Assembly (NCBI RefSeq): GCF_001406815.1
Contig: NZ_CVRR01000008.1
Span: forward strand, 27,514 to 91,513
From: Roseburia faecis
GTDB taxonomy: Bacteria; Bacillota; Clostridia; Lachnospirales; Lachnospiraceae
Direction: 5' to 3'
Length of the DNA: 64,000 nucleotides
A program made the translations under genes and the position numbers. Shown piece after piece: positions 51,931-60,553 of this stretch. How positions within the stretch are numbered: position 1 is the stretch's first letter; each line of letters begins with the position of its first letter. The notes beneath the pieces are model-generated. The model had not been told where the DNA came from. It made no database searches and was given only the letters and a program-made list of their open reading frames with translations.

Positions 51931-53238
51931 ATGTGGGCTTACGAAAGTGTTTTTTATCAGATTTATCCGCTTGGGTTCTGCGGAGCACCATTTGAAAATG
52001 ACGGTGTGCTGGAACATAGAATTGAAAAAGTAAATGACTGGATTCCTCATATTAAAAAATTAGGGGCCGATGCCATTTATTTTTCTCCGGTATTTGCGTC
52101 GGACACACATGGATACAATACCAGAGATTATACAAAGATTGATACCCGCTTGGGTACAAATGAGGATTTCGCAAATGTATGCAACAATCTGCACAAAGAA
52201 GGAATCCGCGTGGTACTTGACGGTGTATTCAACCATGTGGGAAGAGGGTTCTGGGCATTTCAGGATGTTTTGAAAAACCGGGAGCAGTCCCCTTATGTGA
52301 ACTGGTTCGGACGCATTGCCTTTGACGGAAATTCCAACTACAATGACGGCTTATGGTATGAGGGCTGGGAAGGAAACTATGATCTGGTCAAACTGAACCT
52401 GCGCAATGAAGAGGTGATCCAGCATATCTTTTCTGCCATCAAAGGATGGGTAGACGAATTTGATATTGACGGACTGCGGCTGGACGTGGCATATTGTCTG
52501 GATCATGATTTTGTGCGCAGACTGCGCAGTTTCTGTAATGAATTAAAACCAGACTTTTTCCTTGTCGGAGAGACACTGCATGGGGATTATAACCAGCTGA
52601 TGAACGATGAAATGCTGCATTCGGTGACGAACTATGAGTGTTACAAGGGATTGTATTCCAGCTTTAACTGCATGAACATGTTTGAGATCAATCATTCCCT
52701 GCTTCGTCAGTTCGGACCGGAAAACTGGACGTTATATAAGGGAAAACACCTGTTGTCTTTCGTGGATAATCATGATGTGACCCGTGTGGCCTCCATTCTG
52801 ACCAATAAAAATCATCTGCCGCTGATTTACGCGCTTGCTTTTGGGATGCCGGGAATCCCATGCGTATATTACGGAAGTGAGTGGGGTGCAGAAGGACGCA
52901 AAGAAGATGGAGATCCGGCACTTCGTCCAGCGTTTGAGAAACCGGAGTGGAATGATCTGACAGAGTGGATTTCCAAACTGGCAGAGGCAAAGAAACAGTC
53001 CAAAGCACTGCAGTATGGAAACTTTATATCTAAAGTTCTGACCAATGGACAGTGCGTGTTTGAAAGAGAATGGGAAGGGGAACGCGTCTACGTTGCGGTC
53101 AATGCGGCAGACAGTCCGTTTTATGCAGGATTTGATGCCGGAGCAGCGGAAGCCACCGACCTGATCACCGGAGAAAAAATTGCATTGAATGGTGGATTTG
53201 AGATTCCGGGATATCGTGCGTTTTTCCTGCGGGTGTAA
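51931..53238 (+). CDS. GH13 alpha-amylase family enzyme (intracellular)
   Basis: The protein has 435 residues without signal peptide. It acts on alpha-glucans or maltooligosaccharides. Conserved regions: VVLDGVFNHVG (I), GLRLDVAYCL with the nucleophile Asp (II), FLVGETLHGD with the acid/base Glu (III) and LSFVDNHDVTR with the third Asp (IV). The N-terminal YQIYPLGFCGAP is typical of the small cyclomaltodextrinase/maltodextrin glucosidase-like subgroup. The exact specificity cannot be read. mutY starts one base after its stop. Confidence 0.93.
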   Translation: MWAYESVFYQIYPLGFCGAPFENDGVLEHRIEKVNDWIPHIKKLGADAIYFSPVFASDTHGYNTRDYTKIDTRLGTNEDFANVCNNLHKEGIRVVLDGVFNHVGRGFWAFQDVLKNREQSPYVNWFGRIAFDGNSNYNDGLWYEGWEGNYDLVKLNLRNEEVIQHIFSAIKGWVDEFDIDGLRLDVAYCLDHDFVRRLRSFCNELKPDFFLVGETLHGDYNQLMNDEMLHSVTNYECYKGLYSSFNCMNMFEINHSLLRQFGPENWTLYKGKHLLSFVDNHDVTRVASILTNKNHLPLIYALAFGMPGIPCVYYGSEWGAEGRKEDGDPALRPAFEKPEWNDLTEWISKLAEAKKQSKALQYGNFISKVLTNGQCVFEREWEGERVYVAVNAADSPFYAGFDAGAAEATDLITGEKIALNGGFEIPGYRAFFLRV

Positions 53239-53239
53239 T

Positions 53240-54325
53240 ATGGTAGCGGATTTTGAATTAAAGAAGCTGGTAAAGCCATTGCAGGACTGGTTTGATGGGC
53301 ATGCCCGCGTACTCCCCTGGAGAGATGATCCGAAGGCATATAAAGTATGGATTTCTGAGATCATGTTACAGCAGACAAGGGTAGAAGCCGTTAAACCTTA
53401 CTTTGCACGGTTTATGGAGGCGCTTCCCGATGTGGAGGCGCTTGCCGCGTGTCCGGAGGATCGTTATCTGAAACTGTGGGAAGGACTTGGTTACTACAAC
53501 CGTGTCCGGAATCTGCATGCCGCAGCGGAACAGATTATGGAGCAGTATGGCGGGACAATTCCGGATACGGTGGAAGAACTGCTTCGCCTGAAAGGCATCG
53601 GAAGCTATACGGCAGGAGCGATCGCTTCGATTGCCTATAACCGGCCGGTTCCGGCGGTGGACGGGAATGTGCTGCGGGTGATTTCCCGTGTGTGCGCAGA
53701 TGATTCGGATATCATGAAGCAGTCGGTCCGCAGTGCGATGGAGCGCAGCCTGCAGGCGATGATGGAAACGGAAGTAACGAATGGCCTGATTCCGCGTAAA
53801 TTTAACCAGGCACTGATGGAGTTAGGCGCAATGGTGTGTGTGCCGAATGGGGCACCGCATTGTCCGGAATGTCCATGGTATGGATTCTGTGAGGCACGTC
53901 TGCAGGATAAAATTGACACGATTCCGGTGAAAACCAGGGCAAAAGCGCGCAGAATCGAGGAGCGCACGGTGTTTGTCATCCGGGACGGAGAACATGTGGC
54001 ATTGCGCAAGCGGCCGGCGAAGGGGCTTTTAGCAGGCCTGTATGAACTTTTAAATGTTTCGGGTATCTTAGAGCAGCAGGAAGCTTTGGAATATGTGAAA
54101 AACCAGGGGTTTTCACCGATACGGATACAGGCACTTGCACCGGCCAGACACATTTTTTCCCATGTGGAGTGGCATATGCATGCCTATGTGGTTCTCGTAG
54201 AAGAAACTACGGCACCAAAAGAAAATATTTTATTTACTGAGGCACAGAAAGCAGTGGAAAACTATGCAGTTCCCAGTGCTTTTTCCGCGTATTGGAATGC
54301 CATTAAGATGGAAATCAAAGAGTAA
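53240..54325 (+). CDS. mutY: A/G-specific adenine glycosylase
   Basis: The protein has 361 residues. It removes adenine mispaired with 8-oxoguanine. The helix-hairpin-helix reads LLRLKGIGSYTAGAIAS with the catalytic Asp in VPAVDGNVLRV. The [4Fe-4S] cysteines are in CVPNGAPHC, then CPWYGFC. The C-terminal NUDIX-like domain starts near 225 and recognises 8-oxoG (RKRPAKGLLAGLYEL). The start is ATG 53240, adjacent to the GH13 stop; a start at 53189 lies within GH13 and is rejected. Confidence 0.96.
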   Translation: MVADFELKKLVKPLQDWFDGHARVLPWRDDPKAYKVWISEIMLQQTRVEAVKPYFARFMEALPDVEALAACPEDRYLKLWEGLGYYNRVRNLHAAAEQIMEQYGGTIPDTVEELLRLKGIGSYTAGAIASIAYNRPVPAVDGNVLRVISRVCADDSDIMKQSVRSAMERSLQAMMETEVTNGLIPRKFNQALMELGAMVCVPNGAPHCPECPWYGFCEARLQDKIDTIPVKTRAKARRIEERTVFVIRDGEHVALRKRPAKGLLAGLYELLNVSGILEQQEALEYVKNQGFSPIRIQALAPARHIFSHVEWHMHAYVVLVEETTAPKENILFTEAQKAVENYAVPSAFSAYWNAIKMEIKE

Positions 54326-54327
54326 GC

Positions 54328-54358
54328 AAAAGAGCTGTCCGGACAGGACAGCTCTTTT
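54328..54358 (+). terminator. Terminator after mutY
   Basis: A 13-bp stem (54328-54340 with 54346-54358), loop of 5, ending in CTCTTTTTA. Confidence 0.93.
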
Positions 54359-54650
54359 TATGTGTTATGAGAAAAAATTAATCTCTAAAAAAGGGAGGAC
54401 CTCGCGCCTTGCGGTGCGAGGATTATGAAAAAGAAAAAGTTTATTTCTTAGGTATGACTAAAGTATAGTTTGCAATTATGACGCCGGTGTGTGGAGTTTA
54501 TGAGAGATTTGTAAATAAATTATGAACAAAAATAACAATGGAAAAAGATTAAGCAAATGTTAAGATAATATCTCTCGACTGTTTATAAATTCTCATTTAT
54601 AATAGGTCTATCAATTATTTTTTCAGCAGGTTTGTACGAAGGGAAAACAT
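54359..54650 (+). promoter_or_regulatory. Leader and promoter of the GT2 gene; otherwise empty gap
   Basis: A hairpin CCTCGC / GCGAGG (54400-54421) with a GC-rich inner loop lies early in the gap. A candidate promoter is TCGACT (54575-54580), 17 bp, TATAAT (54598-54603), about 50 bases before the gene. AT-rich sequence lies between; no gene or known RNA is recognised. Confidence 0.55.
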
Positions 54651-55664
54651 ATGAAATTATTAACATTTACAATACCGTGTTACAATTCACAGGATTATAT
54701 GCGTCACTGCATTGAATCGATTCTTCCGGGAGGGGAAGATGTGGAGATTCTGATTGTGGATGACGGATCAAAGGATGATACCGCTGCGATTGCAGATGAA
54801 TATGCCGAAAAATATCCAACGATTGTAAAAGCAATTCATCAGGAGAACGGGGGACATGGAGAAGCTGTGAATGCGGGAATCCGCAATGCAACCGGTTTAT
54901 ATTTTAAGGTAGTGGACAGTGATGACTGGGTAGACTGGAACGCTTATCAGGCGATTCTTGCAAAGCTTAGGGAGATTGCAGGGGGAAGTGTGGCACTTGA
55001 TATGCTTCTGGCAAATTATGTATATGAGAAGGAAGGGGCAAAACACAAGCGGGTCATGCGTCAGACCGGTTTTCCGAAAGATCAGATCTTTACCTGGAGT
55101 GATGTGCGGCATTTTTATAAAGGACATTACATACTGATGCATTCCGTGATCTACCGTACAAAACTTCTCCGGGAATGTGGACTTGAACTGCCGAAACATA
55201 CTTTTTATGTGGATAACATTTATGTATATAAGCCATTGCCGCATGTGCGGACGATGTATTATATGGATGTGGATTTTTACCGTTATTTTATCGGAAGAGA
55301 GGATCAGTCCGTCAATGAGAAGGTGATGATCAGCCGGATTGACCAGCAGATCCGTGTGAATAAGATCATGATTGACGATGTGGATCTGAATAAAGTGTCC
55401 AATTATAAATGCCGGCATTATATGATAAACTATCTGGAAATTATCACGGTTGTCACGACGGTTATGCTGCTGCGTTCCGGCACAGAAGAAAACCTTGAGA
55501 AAAAGCGTGAATTGTGGCGGTATATCAAAAACAAGGATATCGGGCTGTTTCACCGCCTGCGCAACGGCATTATGGGACAGACCATGAATCTGCCGGGAAG
55601 AAGCGGAAGAAAAATTTCAGTTGCGGCATACCGTCTGTCGCAAAAAGTGGTTGGATTTAATTAA
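54651..55664 (+). CDS. GT2-family glycosyltransferase
   Basis: The protein has 337 residues. The N-terminal GT-A fold starts LLTFTIPCYNSQDYM, with ILIVDDGSKDDT and the metal-binding motif VVDSDDWVD; the ENGGHGEAVNAGI segment is typical of GT2. The C-terminal half is basic and without clear membrane helices. The acceptor is unknown; likely cell-surface polysaccharide or glycolipid. GAAGGG precedes the ATG. Monocistronic by its promoter. Confidence 0.92.
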   Translation: MKLLTFTIPCYNSQDYMRHCIESILPGGEDVEILIVDDGSKDDTAAIADEYAEKYPTIVKAIHQENGGHGEAVNAGIRNATGLYFKVVDSDDWVDWNAYQAILAKLREIAGGSVALDMLLANYVYEKEGAKHKRVMRQTGFPKDQIFTWSDVRHFYKGHYILMHSVIYRTKLLRECGLELPKHTFYVDNIYVYKPLPHVRTMYYMDVDFYRYFIGREDQSVNEKVMISRIDQQIRVNKIMIDDVDLNKVSNYKCRHYMINYLEIITVVTTVMLLRSGTEENLEKKRELWRYIKNKDIGLFHRLRNGIMGQTMNLPGRSGRKISVAAYRLSQKVVGFN

Positions 55665-55669
55665 AAAGG

Positions 55670-55707
55670 TTAACTGTCTTGTCACCTGTAAAGATATGTG
55701 CTATACT
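55670..55707 (+). promoter_or_regulatory. Promoter with candidate NiaR operator before nadB
   Basis: TTGTCA (55679-55684), 17 bp, TATACT (55702-55707). Around the -35, AACTGTCTTGTCACCTGT (55672-55689) is an imperfect inverted repeat of the form ACTGTC / CACCTGT, placed so that a bound repressor blocks the promoter. NiaR is encoded in the same operon. Confidence 0.65.
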
Positions 55708-55751
55708 GCATGTCAAACACTATTGAAATATTCATACAGAAGGTGGCAAAA

Positions 55752-57110
55752 ATGAAAACAGATATTCTGATCGTGGGAAGCGGATGTTCCGGTTTATACT
55801 GTGCATTAAATCTTCCGCGGGAGAAACAGATTACAATTATTACAAAGTCAGATGTTAAGAGCAGTGATTCTTATCTTGCACAGGGAGGAATCTGTATGCT
55901 TAAGGATGACAGTGATTATGACAGTTATTTTGAGGATACGATGAAAGCGGGACATTATGAAAATGACCGGGAATCCGTATCGATTATGATCCGTTCGTCA
56001 CAGGATGTGATTCATGACCTGATCGGATTTGGCGTGGATTTTGCCCGTGACGAGAATGGCAATCTTGCATTTACCAGAGAGGGAGCACATTCGGACAAGC
56101 GTATCCTTTTTCATGAGGATATTACAGGAGAAGAAATTACAAGCAAGCTGCTTGCTGCTGCCCGCAAGTGTCCGAATATTACCATATTGGAAAATACCAG
56201 GATGGTAGATATTGTGACGAAGGATAACTGCTGTTACGGAACCGTAATCCGCAGGGAGGACGGTACAATTGAAACGGTGGAAGCGGAGCATACCGTCTGG
56301 GCATGTGGAGGAATCGGAGGATTATATCGTCATTCGACCAATTTCCGTCATCTGACCGGAGATGCCCTTGCACTTTCCATCAAACATGGAATCCGTTTGA
56401 AAGATGTGAATTATGTACAGATTCATCCGACCACATTCTATTCGCCGGACGAAGAGGAACGCAGTTTTCTGATTTCGGAATCTGTCCGCGGAGAAGGGGC
56501 AAAGCTTTATGACAAGAATATGAAACGGTTTGTCAATGAGCTGCTGCCGCGTGATCTGCTGGCAGAAGAAATTTATAAGCAGATGGCAAAAGATGGAACA
56601 GATCATGTATGGGAAGATCTGCGTACCATTCCAAGAGAAGAATTGATGGAACATTTCCCGAATATTGTGGAACATTGCCGTGAAATGGGGTATGATGTAA
56701 CCAAAGAATGCATTCCTGTGGTACCGGCACAGCATTATTTCATGGGTGGGGTATGGGTAGATCACGAAAGCCATACGTCCATGGAACGTCTGTATGCTGT
56801 GGGAGAGACGGCATGTAACGGAGTACACGGAAAAAACCGTCTGGCAAGTAATTCCCTGCTGGAAAGCCTTGTATTTGCAAAACGGGCGGCAAAGCAGATG
56901 AGTGAGCAGAAGGAAAAGATTTCCACAGCACCGGAACTGTTTGCGGCAATTGACCGGAGTATCTATGCGGATGCCGCAGCACTGGCGAGCCGGTATCATG
57001 AATATGTACGGGAAGCGATTATCGCGGCAGATGCAAAGATGCAGCAGGTACAAGATGCAAGGACAAAAGCAACGGTTGCATTTCGCAAGCAGTGTGCACA
57101 GGTCGGATAA
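55752..57110 (+). CDS. nadB: L-aspartate oxidase
   Basis: The protein has 452 residues. This flavoprotein oxidises aspartate to iminoaspartate, first step of NAD synthesis; in anaerobes fumarate is the acceptor. The FAD-binding GSGCSGLYCAL lies at the N-terminus, with AQGGIC, and HPTTFYSP, RGEGAKLYD and NRLASNSLLESLVF further on. It is somewhat short, because the C-terminal helical domain is reduced. AGGTGG precedes the ATG at 55752. Confidence 0.95.
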   Translation: MKTDILIVGSGCSGLYCALNLPREKQITIITKSDVKSSDSYLAQGGICMLKDDSDYDSYFEDTMKAGHYENDRESVSIMIRSSQDVIHDLIGFGVDFARDENGNLAFTREGAHSDKRILFHEDITGEEITSKLLAAARKCPNITILENTRMVDIVTKDNCCYGTVIRREDGTIETVEAEHTVWACGGIGGLYRHSTNFRHLTGDALALSIKHGIRLKDVNYVQIHPTTFYSPDEEERSFLISESVRGEGAKLYDKNMKRFVNELLPRDLLAEEIYKQMAKDGTDHVWEDLRTIPREELMEHFPNIVEHCREMGYDVTKECIPVVPAQHYFMGGVWVDHESHTSMERLYAVGETACNGVHGKNRLASNSLLESLVFAKRAAKQMSEQKEKISTAPELFAAIDRSIYADAAALASRYHEYVREAIIAADAKMQQVQDARTKATVAFRKQCAQVG

Positions 57111-57138
57111 AATAAAATAAGAAAATCAGGAGAGAGAG

Positions 57139-57999
57139 ATGTACGATCAGGTAACTTTAAAATTAAATGTAGATCCATGGATTCTCAGTGCTTTAAAAGA
57201 AGATATCACAAGTGAGGATGTCTCCACAAACAGTGTCATGCCTCATCCACAGGCAGGAGAAGTGGATCTTATCTGCAAAGAAGATGGCATTATATGCGGG
57301 CTACAGGTATTCGAGAGAGTGTTTACCCTTCTCGATGAAAAGACAACCGTTGAATTTTTGGTGCAGGATGGAGCAGAAGTTCATAAGGGACAGCTTATGG
57401 CAAAAGTGCATGGCGATATCCGGACCCTTTTATGCGGAGAGCGTACCGCACTGAATTATCTGCAGCGTATGAGCGGAATTGCAACCTACACACATTCCGT
57501 GGCAGAATTATTAAAAGGAACCGGAATCAAACTTCTGGATACCAGAAAGACAACACCAAACAATCGTATTTTTGAAAAATATGCAGTAAGAATCGGTGGT
57601 GGAAATAACCACAGATATAATCTTTCCGACGGGGTATTGCTGAAAGATAATCATATCGGAGCTGCAGGCGGAGTAAAAGAAGCGATTGCTGCTGCAAAGG
57701 AGTATGCACCGTTTGTCCGTAAGATTGAGGTAGAAGTAGAAAGTCTGGATATGGTAAAGGAAGCTGTGGAGGCAGGTGCGGATATTATCATGCTGGATAA
57801 TATGGACACCGATGCGCTGAAAGAAGCCATCGCCTATATTGACGGACGGGCAGAGATTGAAGTTTCCGGAAATGTGACGAAAGAAAATATTGCAAGACTG
57901 ACCGGGCTTGGTGTAGATTATGTTTCCAGCGGAGCACTGACACATTCGGCTCCGATTCTGGATATTTCTTTGAAAAATCTGCATCCGGTAGAAAATTAA
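57139..57999 (+). CDS. nadC: Quinolinate phosphoribosyltransferase
   Basis: The protein has 286 residues. It makes nicotinate mononucleotide from quinolinate and PRPP. Motifs: ERTALNYLQRMSGIAT, LDTRKTTPN with active-site Arg/Lys, GGGNNHRYNL, KDNHI and EVEVESL. AGGAGAG precedes the ATG. No nadA (quinolinate synthase) lies between nadB and nadC, so quinolinate must be supplied by a gene elsewhere. Confidence 0.97.
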   Translation: MYDQVTLKLNVDPWILSALKEDITSEDVSTNSVMPHPQAGEVDLICKEDGIICGLQVFERVFTLLDEKTTVEFLVQDGAEVHKGQLMAKVHGDIRTLLCGERTALNYLQRMSGIATYTHSVAELLKGTGIKLLDTRKTTPNNRIFEKYAVRIGGGNNHRYNLSDGVLLKDNHIGAAGGVKEAIAAAKEYAPFVRKIEVEVESLDMVKEAVEAGADIIMLDNMDTDALKEAIAYIDGRAEIEVSGNVTKENIARLTGLGVDYVSSGALTHSAPILDISLKNLHPVEN

Positions 58000-58018
58000 A
58001 GAAGGTGGGATTCCAGAA

Positions 58019-58576
58019 ATGAGCGGGGAAGAAAGGCGTGGAAAAATTATACAGGCACTAAAAAACAGTGACAAAGCAGTTTCTGCCACGACACTGGCAA
58101 AAGAATTTGACGTGAGCAGACAGGTCATTGTGCAGGATGTTGCACTTCTTCGGGCAAATGGAAAAAATATATTTTCGACCAACCGGGGGTATCTGATACA
58201 GGAAGATGAGGAGACAACCCGTGTATTTAAGGTACAGCATGAAGATGATGAGGTTGAAAAAGAGCTGACAACGATTGTGGATCTCGGAGGAACCGTTGAG
58301 GATGTATTTGTATATCATAAGGTATACGGAGTGCTTCGGGCAGAGATGAATATCAAATCCCGTATGGATATCCGCAATTATATGGAGGAGATCCGTTCCG
58401 GGAAATCCAGTCTGCTGAAAAATGTTACTTCCGGATACCATTATCATACGGTCCGGGCGGAACGCGTGGAAATTCTGGATATGATTCAGGAGGAATTGCA
58501 GAAGAAGGGGCTCCTTGCAAAACTACAGGACTATGAACCTGTTGATTTTTGGGGACAGAATAATTATAATGAGTAA
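58019..58576 (+). CDS. niaR: NiaR-type transcriptional repressor of NAD synthesis
   Basis: The protein has 185 residues. An N-terminal HTH_11 domain (VSATTLAKEFDVSRQVIVQD) is followed by a 3H domain named for three conserved histidines, seen here in VYHKVYG and GYHYHTV, which bind nickel and nicotinic acid. It represses nad genes when niacin is present. It ends the nadB-nadC-niaR operon, giving feedback on its own production. Confidence 0.94.
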   Translation: MSGEERRGKIIQALKNSDKAVSATTLAKEFDVSRQVIVQDVALLRANGKNIFSTNRGYLIQEDEETTRVFKVQHEDDEVEKELTTIVDLGGTVEDVFVYHKVYGVLRAEMNIKSRMDIRNYMEEIRSGKSSLLKNVTSGYHYHTVRAERVEILDMIQEELQKKGLLAKLQDYEPVDFWGQNNYNE

Positions 58577-58637
58577 ATGACTACTATTGTGATTATTGAT
58601 AAGAAGTCAGAGAAAGAATAAAAAGGAGAAGGATGGA

Positions 58638-59234
58638 ATGAGCGACGAGTTTACAACAAACGAAAACGGTTCCGGAACACCGGAGGAAACAAACTTTCAG
58701 GATTATACGGCACCGGAAAATGAGATCGTACAGAATGAAACATCACAGATGACGCAGGAACAGCCGGAGACTTCTTATGGAGCAACATCGGCAGAGGAAA
58801 ATCCGCAGCCGGACAATACGGCATATGCGTATGGACAGACTGCGTACCAGCAGGCATATCAGAGTGAACAGTCACAGCCGAATGCATATCAGCAGGCATA
58901 TTACGGACAGACACAGGCAAAGGGAACAGGAACCGGATTTGGAATTGCCTCACTGGTTCTTGGAATTTTATCTGTTTTTACATTTGCATGCTGCATTAAT
59001 TATATTCTGGCAGTGCTTGCGATTATTTTCGGTATTGTGCAGATTGTAAAGAACGAGAAAAAGGGGCTGGCGATTGGTGGAATTATTACAGCAGTGATTT
59101 CGATTGTTCTTGGGATTGCCGTTTCGCTTTATGCTGTGAATATTGCGGAAAAAATGCAGGACCCGGACAGTCCGTTTTATCAGTATTTTGAAGAGTATGA
59201 GCAGAAACTGGAAGAAGGAAAGAGTTCTTTCTAG
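58638..59234 (+). CDS. DUF4190 membrane protein with Gln/Tyr-rich N-terminus
   Basis: The protein has 198 residues. The first ~105 are low complexity, rich in Thr, Glu, Gln, Tyr and Ala (YQQAYQSEQSQPNAYQQAYY). Two hydrophobic helices follow (about 110-140 and 150-172), with GFGIASLVLGILSV, GIVQI and GLAIGGIITAVI typical of DUF4190. Function is unknown. AAGGAGAAGG precedes the ATG at 58638. Has its own terminator with the convergent LacI gene. Confidence 0.88.
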   Translation: MSDEFTTNENGSGTPEETNFQDYTAPENEIVQNETSQMTQEQPETSYGATSAEENPQPDNTAYAYGQTAYQQAYQSEQSQPNAYQQAYYGQTQAKGTGTGFGIASLVLGILSVFTFACCINYILAVLAIIFGIVQIVKNEKKGLAIGGIITAVISIVLGIAVSLYAVNIAEKMQDPDSPFYQYFEEYEQKLEEGKSSF

Positions 59235-59247
59235 CCGGGAGTTATAA

Positions 59248-59278
59248 AAAGGAGAACCTGTTTTACAGGTTCTCCTTT
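59248..59278. terminator. Bidirectional terminator
   Basis: A perfect 14-bp stem (59248-59261 with 59265-59278) and a 3-base loop that contains part of the LacI stop codon. A- and T-rich ends fit termination in both directions. Confidence 0.92.
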
Positions 59279-60276
59279 ATTCGTATATCGATGTCTGTGT
59301 AGTGGAATTCTTCGCAGGAGATGCCCTCAATCAGATAACGGGAGAGCAATTCTACCGGAAGGTATCCCTGCTTGTATGGCTGCTGGCAGATGGTAGCAGT
59401 GATAATGCCATCATCGAGCAGTTTTTTTGTGGAAGGAACACAGTCGTAAGTAAAGATACGCATGGCATCGATCCGGCCGCTTTCGACTGCGGCACGGCAT
59501 CCGCCTGCTACACCGCCGGCCGCAAAATACAGCACATTGATTTCGGGGTGTGAAGCCAGCATTTCTTTGACTTTTTCATAACTTTCATTATCATCATCAT
59601 GATTTTCTATTGTTTCCACGATATGAATACGTTCGCCCTTTTCGGAAAGCGTTGAAGTGAAACCCTCGATACGATCGGAGTGACAGAGTACATGTGACGA
59701 ACCGGTTACAATACCAATATGAATTTCCCCGAATGTCATCAGAGAAACCAGTCCGGCAGCAGTCTGTCCGGACAGGCGGTAATTACTTCCGACATATGCG
59801 ATCCTGCGGGACAGAATATCGGTGTTTACGGTAATGACCGGAATGTTCATTTCTGTGAGGCGGTCGATTTCCGCAGCGATATATAAAGAATTAAACGGTG
59901 CGATAACTAATCCATTGATGCCTTCTGCAAGAAGTGCTTCCATGGCATTAAACTGTTCCGTCTCATCAAATGGAACCTGACGGATAAGAACGGTGAAATT
60001 ATAGGCAGATAATTCTTTTGCCTTGGCATTTACGCCTTCAAGGACTTCACTGAAAAAAGGATTGGAATCGGGAAATAAAATAACACCGATTTTCAGATTC
60101 TTTTTCTGTGCAGCAAGCATCAGTCCTGCTTTGTTGGGTTTATAGTTTAATTTTTCTGCAATTTCACGTACACGGGCTGCAGTATTGGCATTGACGGAAC
60201 CACGGTTGTTTAGTACACGGTCAACCGTACCGCGAGAAACACCTGCCATTTCAGCAATCTGTTTTATAGTGGCCAT
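59263..60276 (-). CDS. LacI-family regulator with periplasmic-binding-protein domain
   Basis: The protein has 337 residues. The DNA-binding headpiece reads ATIKQIAEMAGVSRGTVDRV and a hinge follows with LNYKPNKAGLMLAAQKK. The ligand domain starts KIGVILFPDSNPFFSEV and resembles the ribose/xylose-binding type. It is divergent from xylulokinase, which it probably represses. AAGGGGGAA precedes the start. The last codons lie in the shared terminator. Confidence 0.93.
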   Translation of the reverse strand: MATIKQIAEMAGVSRGTVDRVLNNRGSVNANTAARVREIAEKLNYKPNKAGLMLAAQKKNLKIGVILFPDSNPFFSEVLEGVNAKAKELSAYNFTVLIRQVPFDETEQFNAMEALLAEGINGLVIAPFNSLYIAAEIDRLTEMNIPVITVNTDILSRRIAYVGSNYRLSGQTAAGLVSLMTFGEIHIGIVTGSSHVLCHSDRIEGFTSTLSEKGERIHIVETIENHDDDNESYEKVKEMLASHPEINVLYFAAGGVAGGCRAAVESGRIDAMRIFTYDCVPSTKKLLDDGIITATICQQPYKQGYLPVELLSRYLIEGISCEEFHYTDIDIRIKENL

Positions 60277-60368
60277 GTCGTTCCCCCTTGTTGAATTTTT
60301 CCTGAATAACTCTTAACAAGGGTAGCATTGATAAGGTAAAATGTCAATTGAAATACAGAAAATGTGTG

Positions 60369-60377
60369 CGTGCACGA
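60369..60377 (+). promoter_or_regulatory. LacI-type operator, distal site
   Basis: CGTGCACGA (60369-60377) contains the palindrome CGTGCACG. The same 9-mer recurs at 60511-60519. Distal position relative to xylB and near to the LacI gene start suggests looping or autoregulation. Confidence 0.6.
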
Positions 60378-60470
60378 CAAGAGTGGGGAAAGTTACTGTA
60401 CGCTTTCCACAAAATAAGTGCAACCGGTTTGGAAGAAATCACGAAAAAGAGAAAAAATTTCGGAAAACAG

Positions 60471-60519
60471 TTGAAAATATCAGCGCATCGTTGTAGGATA
60501 TGAGTAGAAACGTGCACGA
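60471..60519 (+). promoter_or_regulatory. Promoter and proximal operator of the xylulokinase operon
   Basis: TTGAAA (60471-60476), 17 bp, TAGGAT (60494-60499). The palindromic 9-mer CGTGCACGA at 60511-60519 starts 12 bases after the -10, at about +6, a position where a LacI-type repressor would block transcription. Confidence 0.68.
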
Positions 60520-60553
60520 GCACAAAATTAACATTTCAGAATTGAGGGTTATC

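Noticed and set aside
60388..60410. Catabolite (cre) site near TGTACGCTTTCCA
   Set aside because: It is one base short of the cre spacing and lacks its symmetry.
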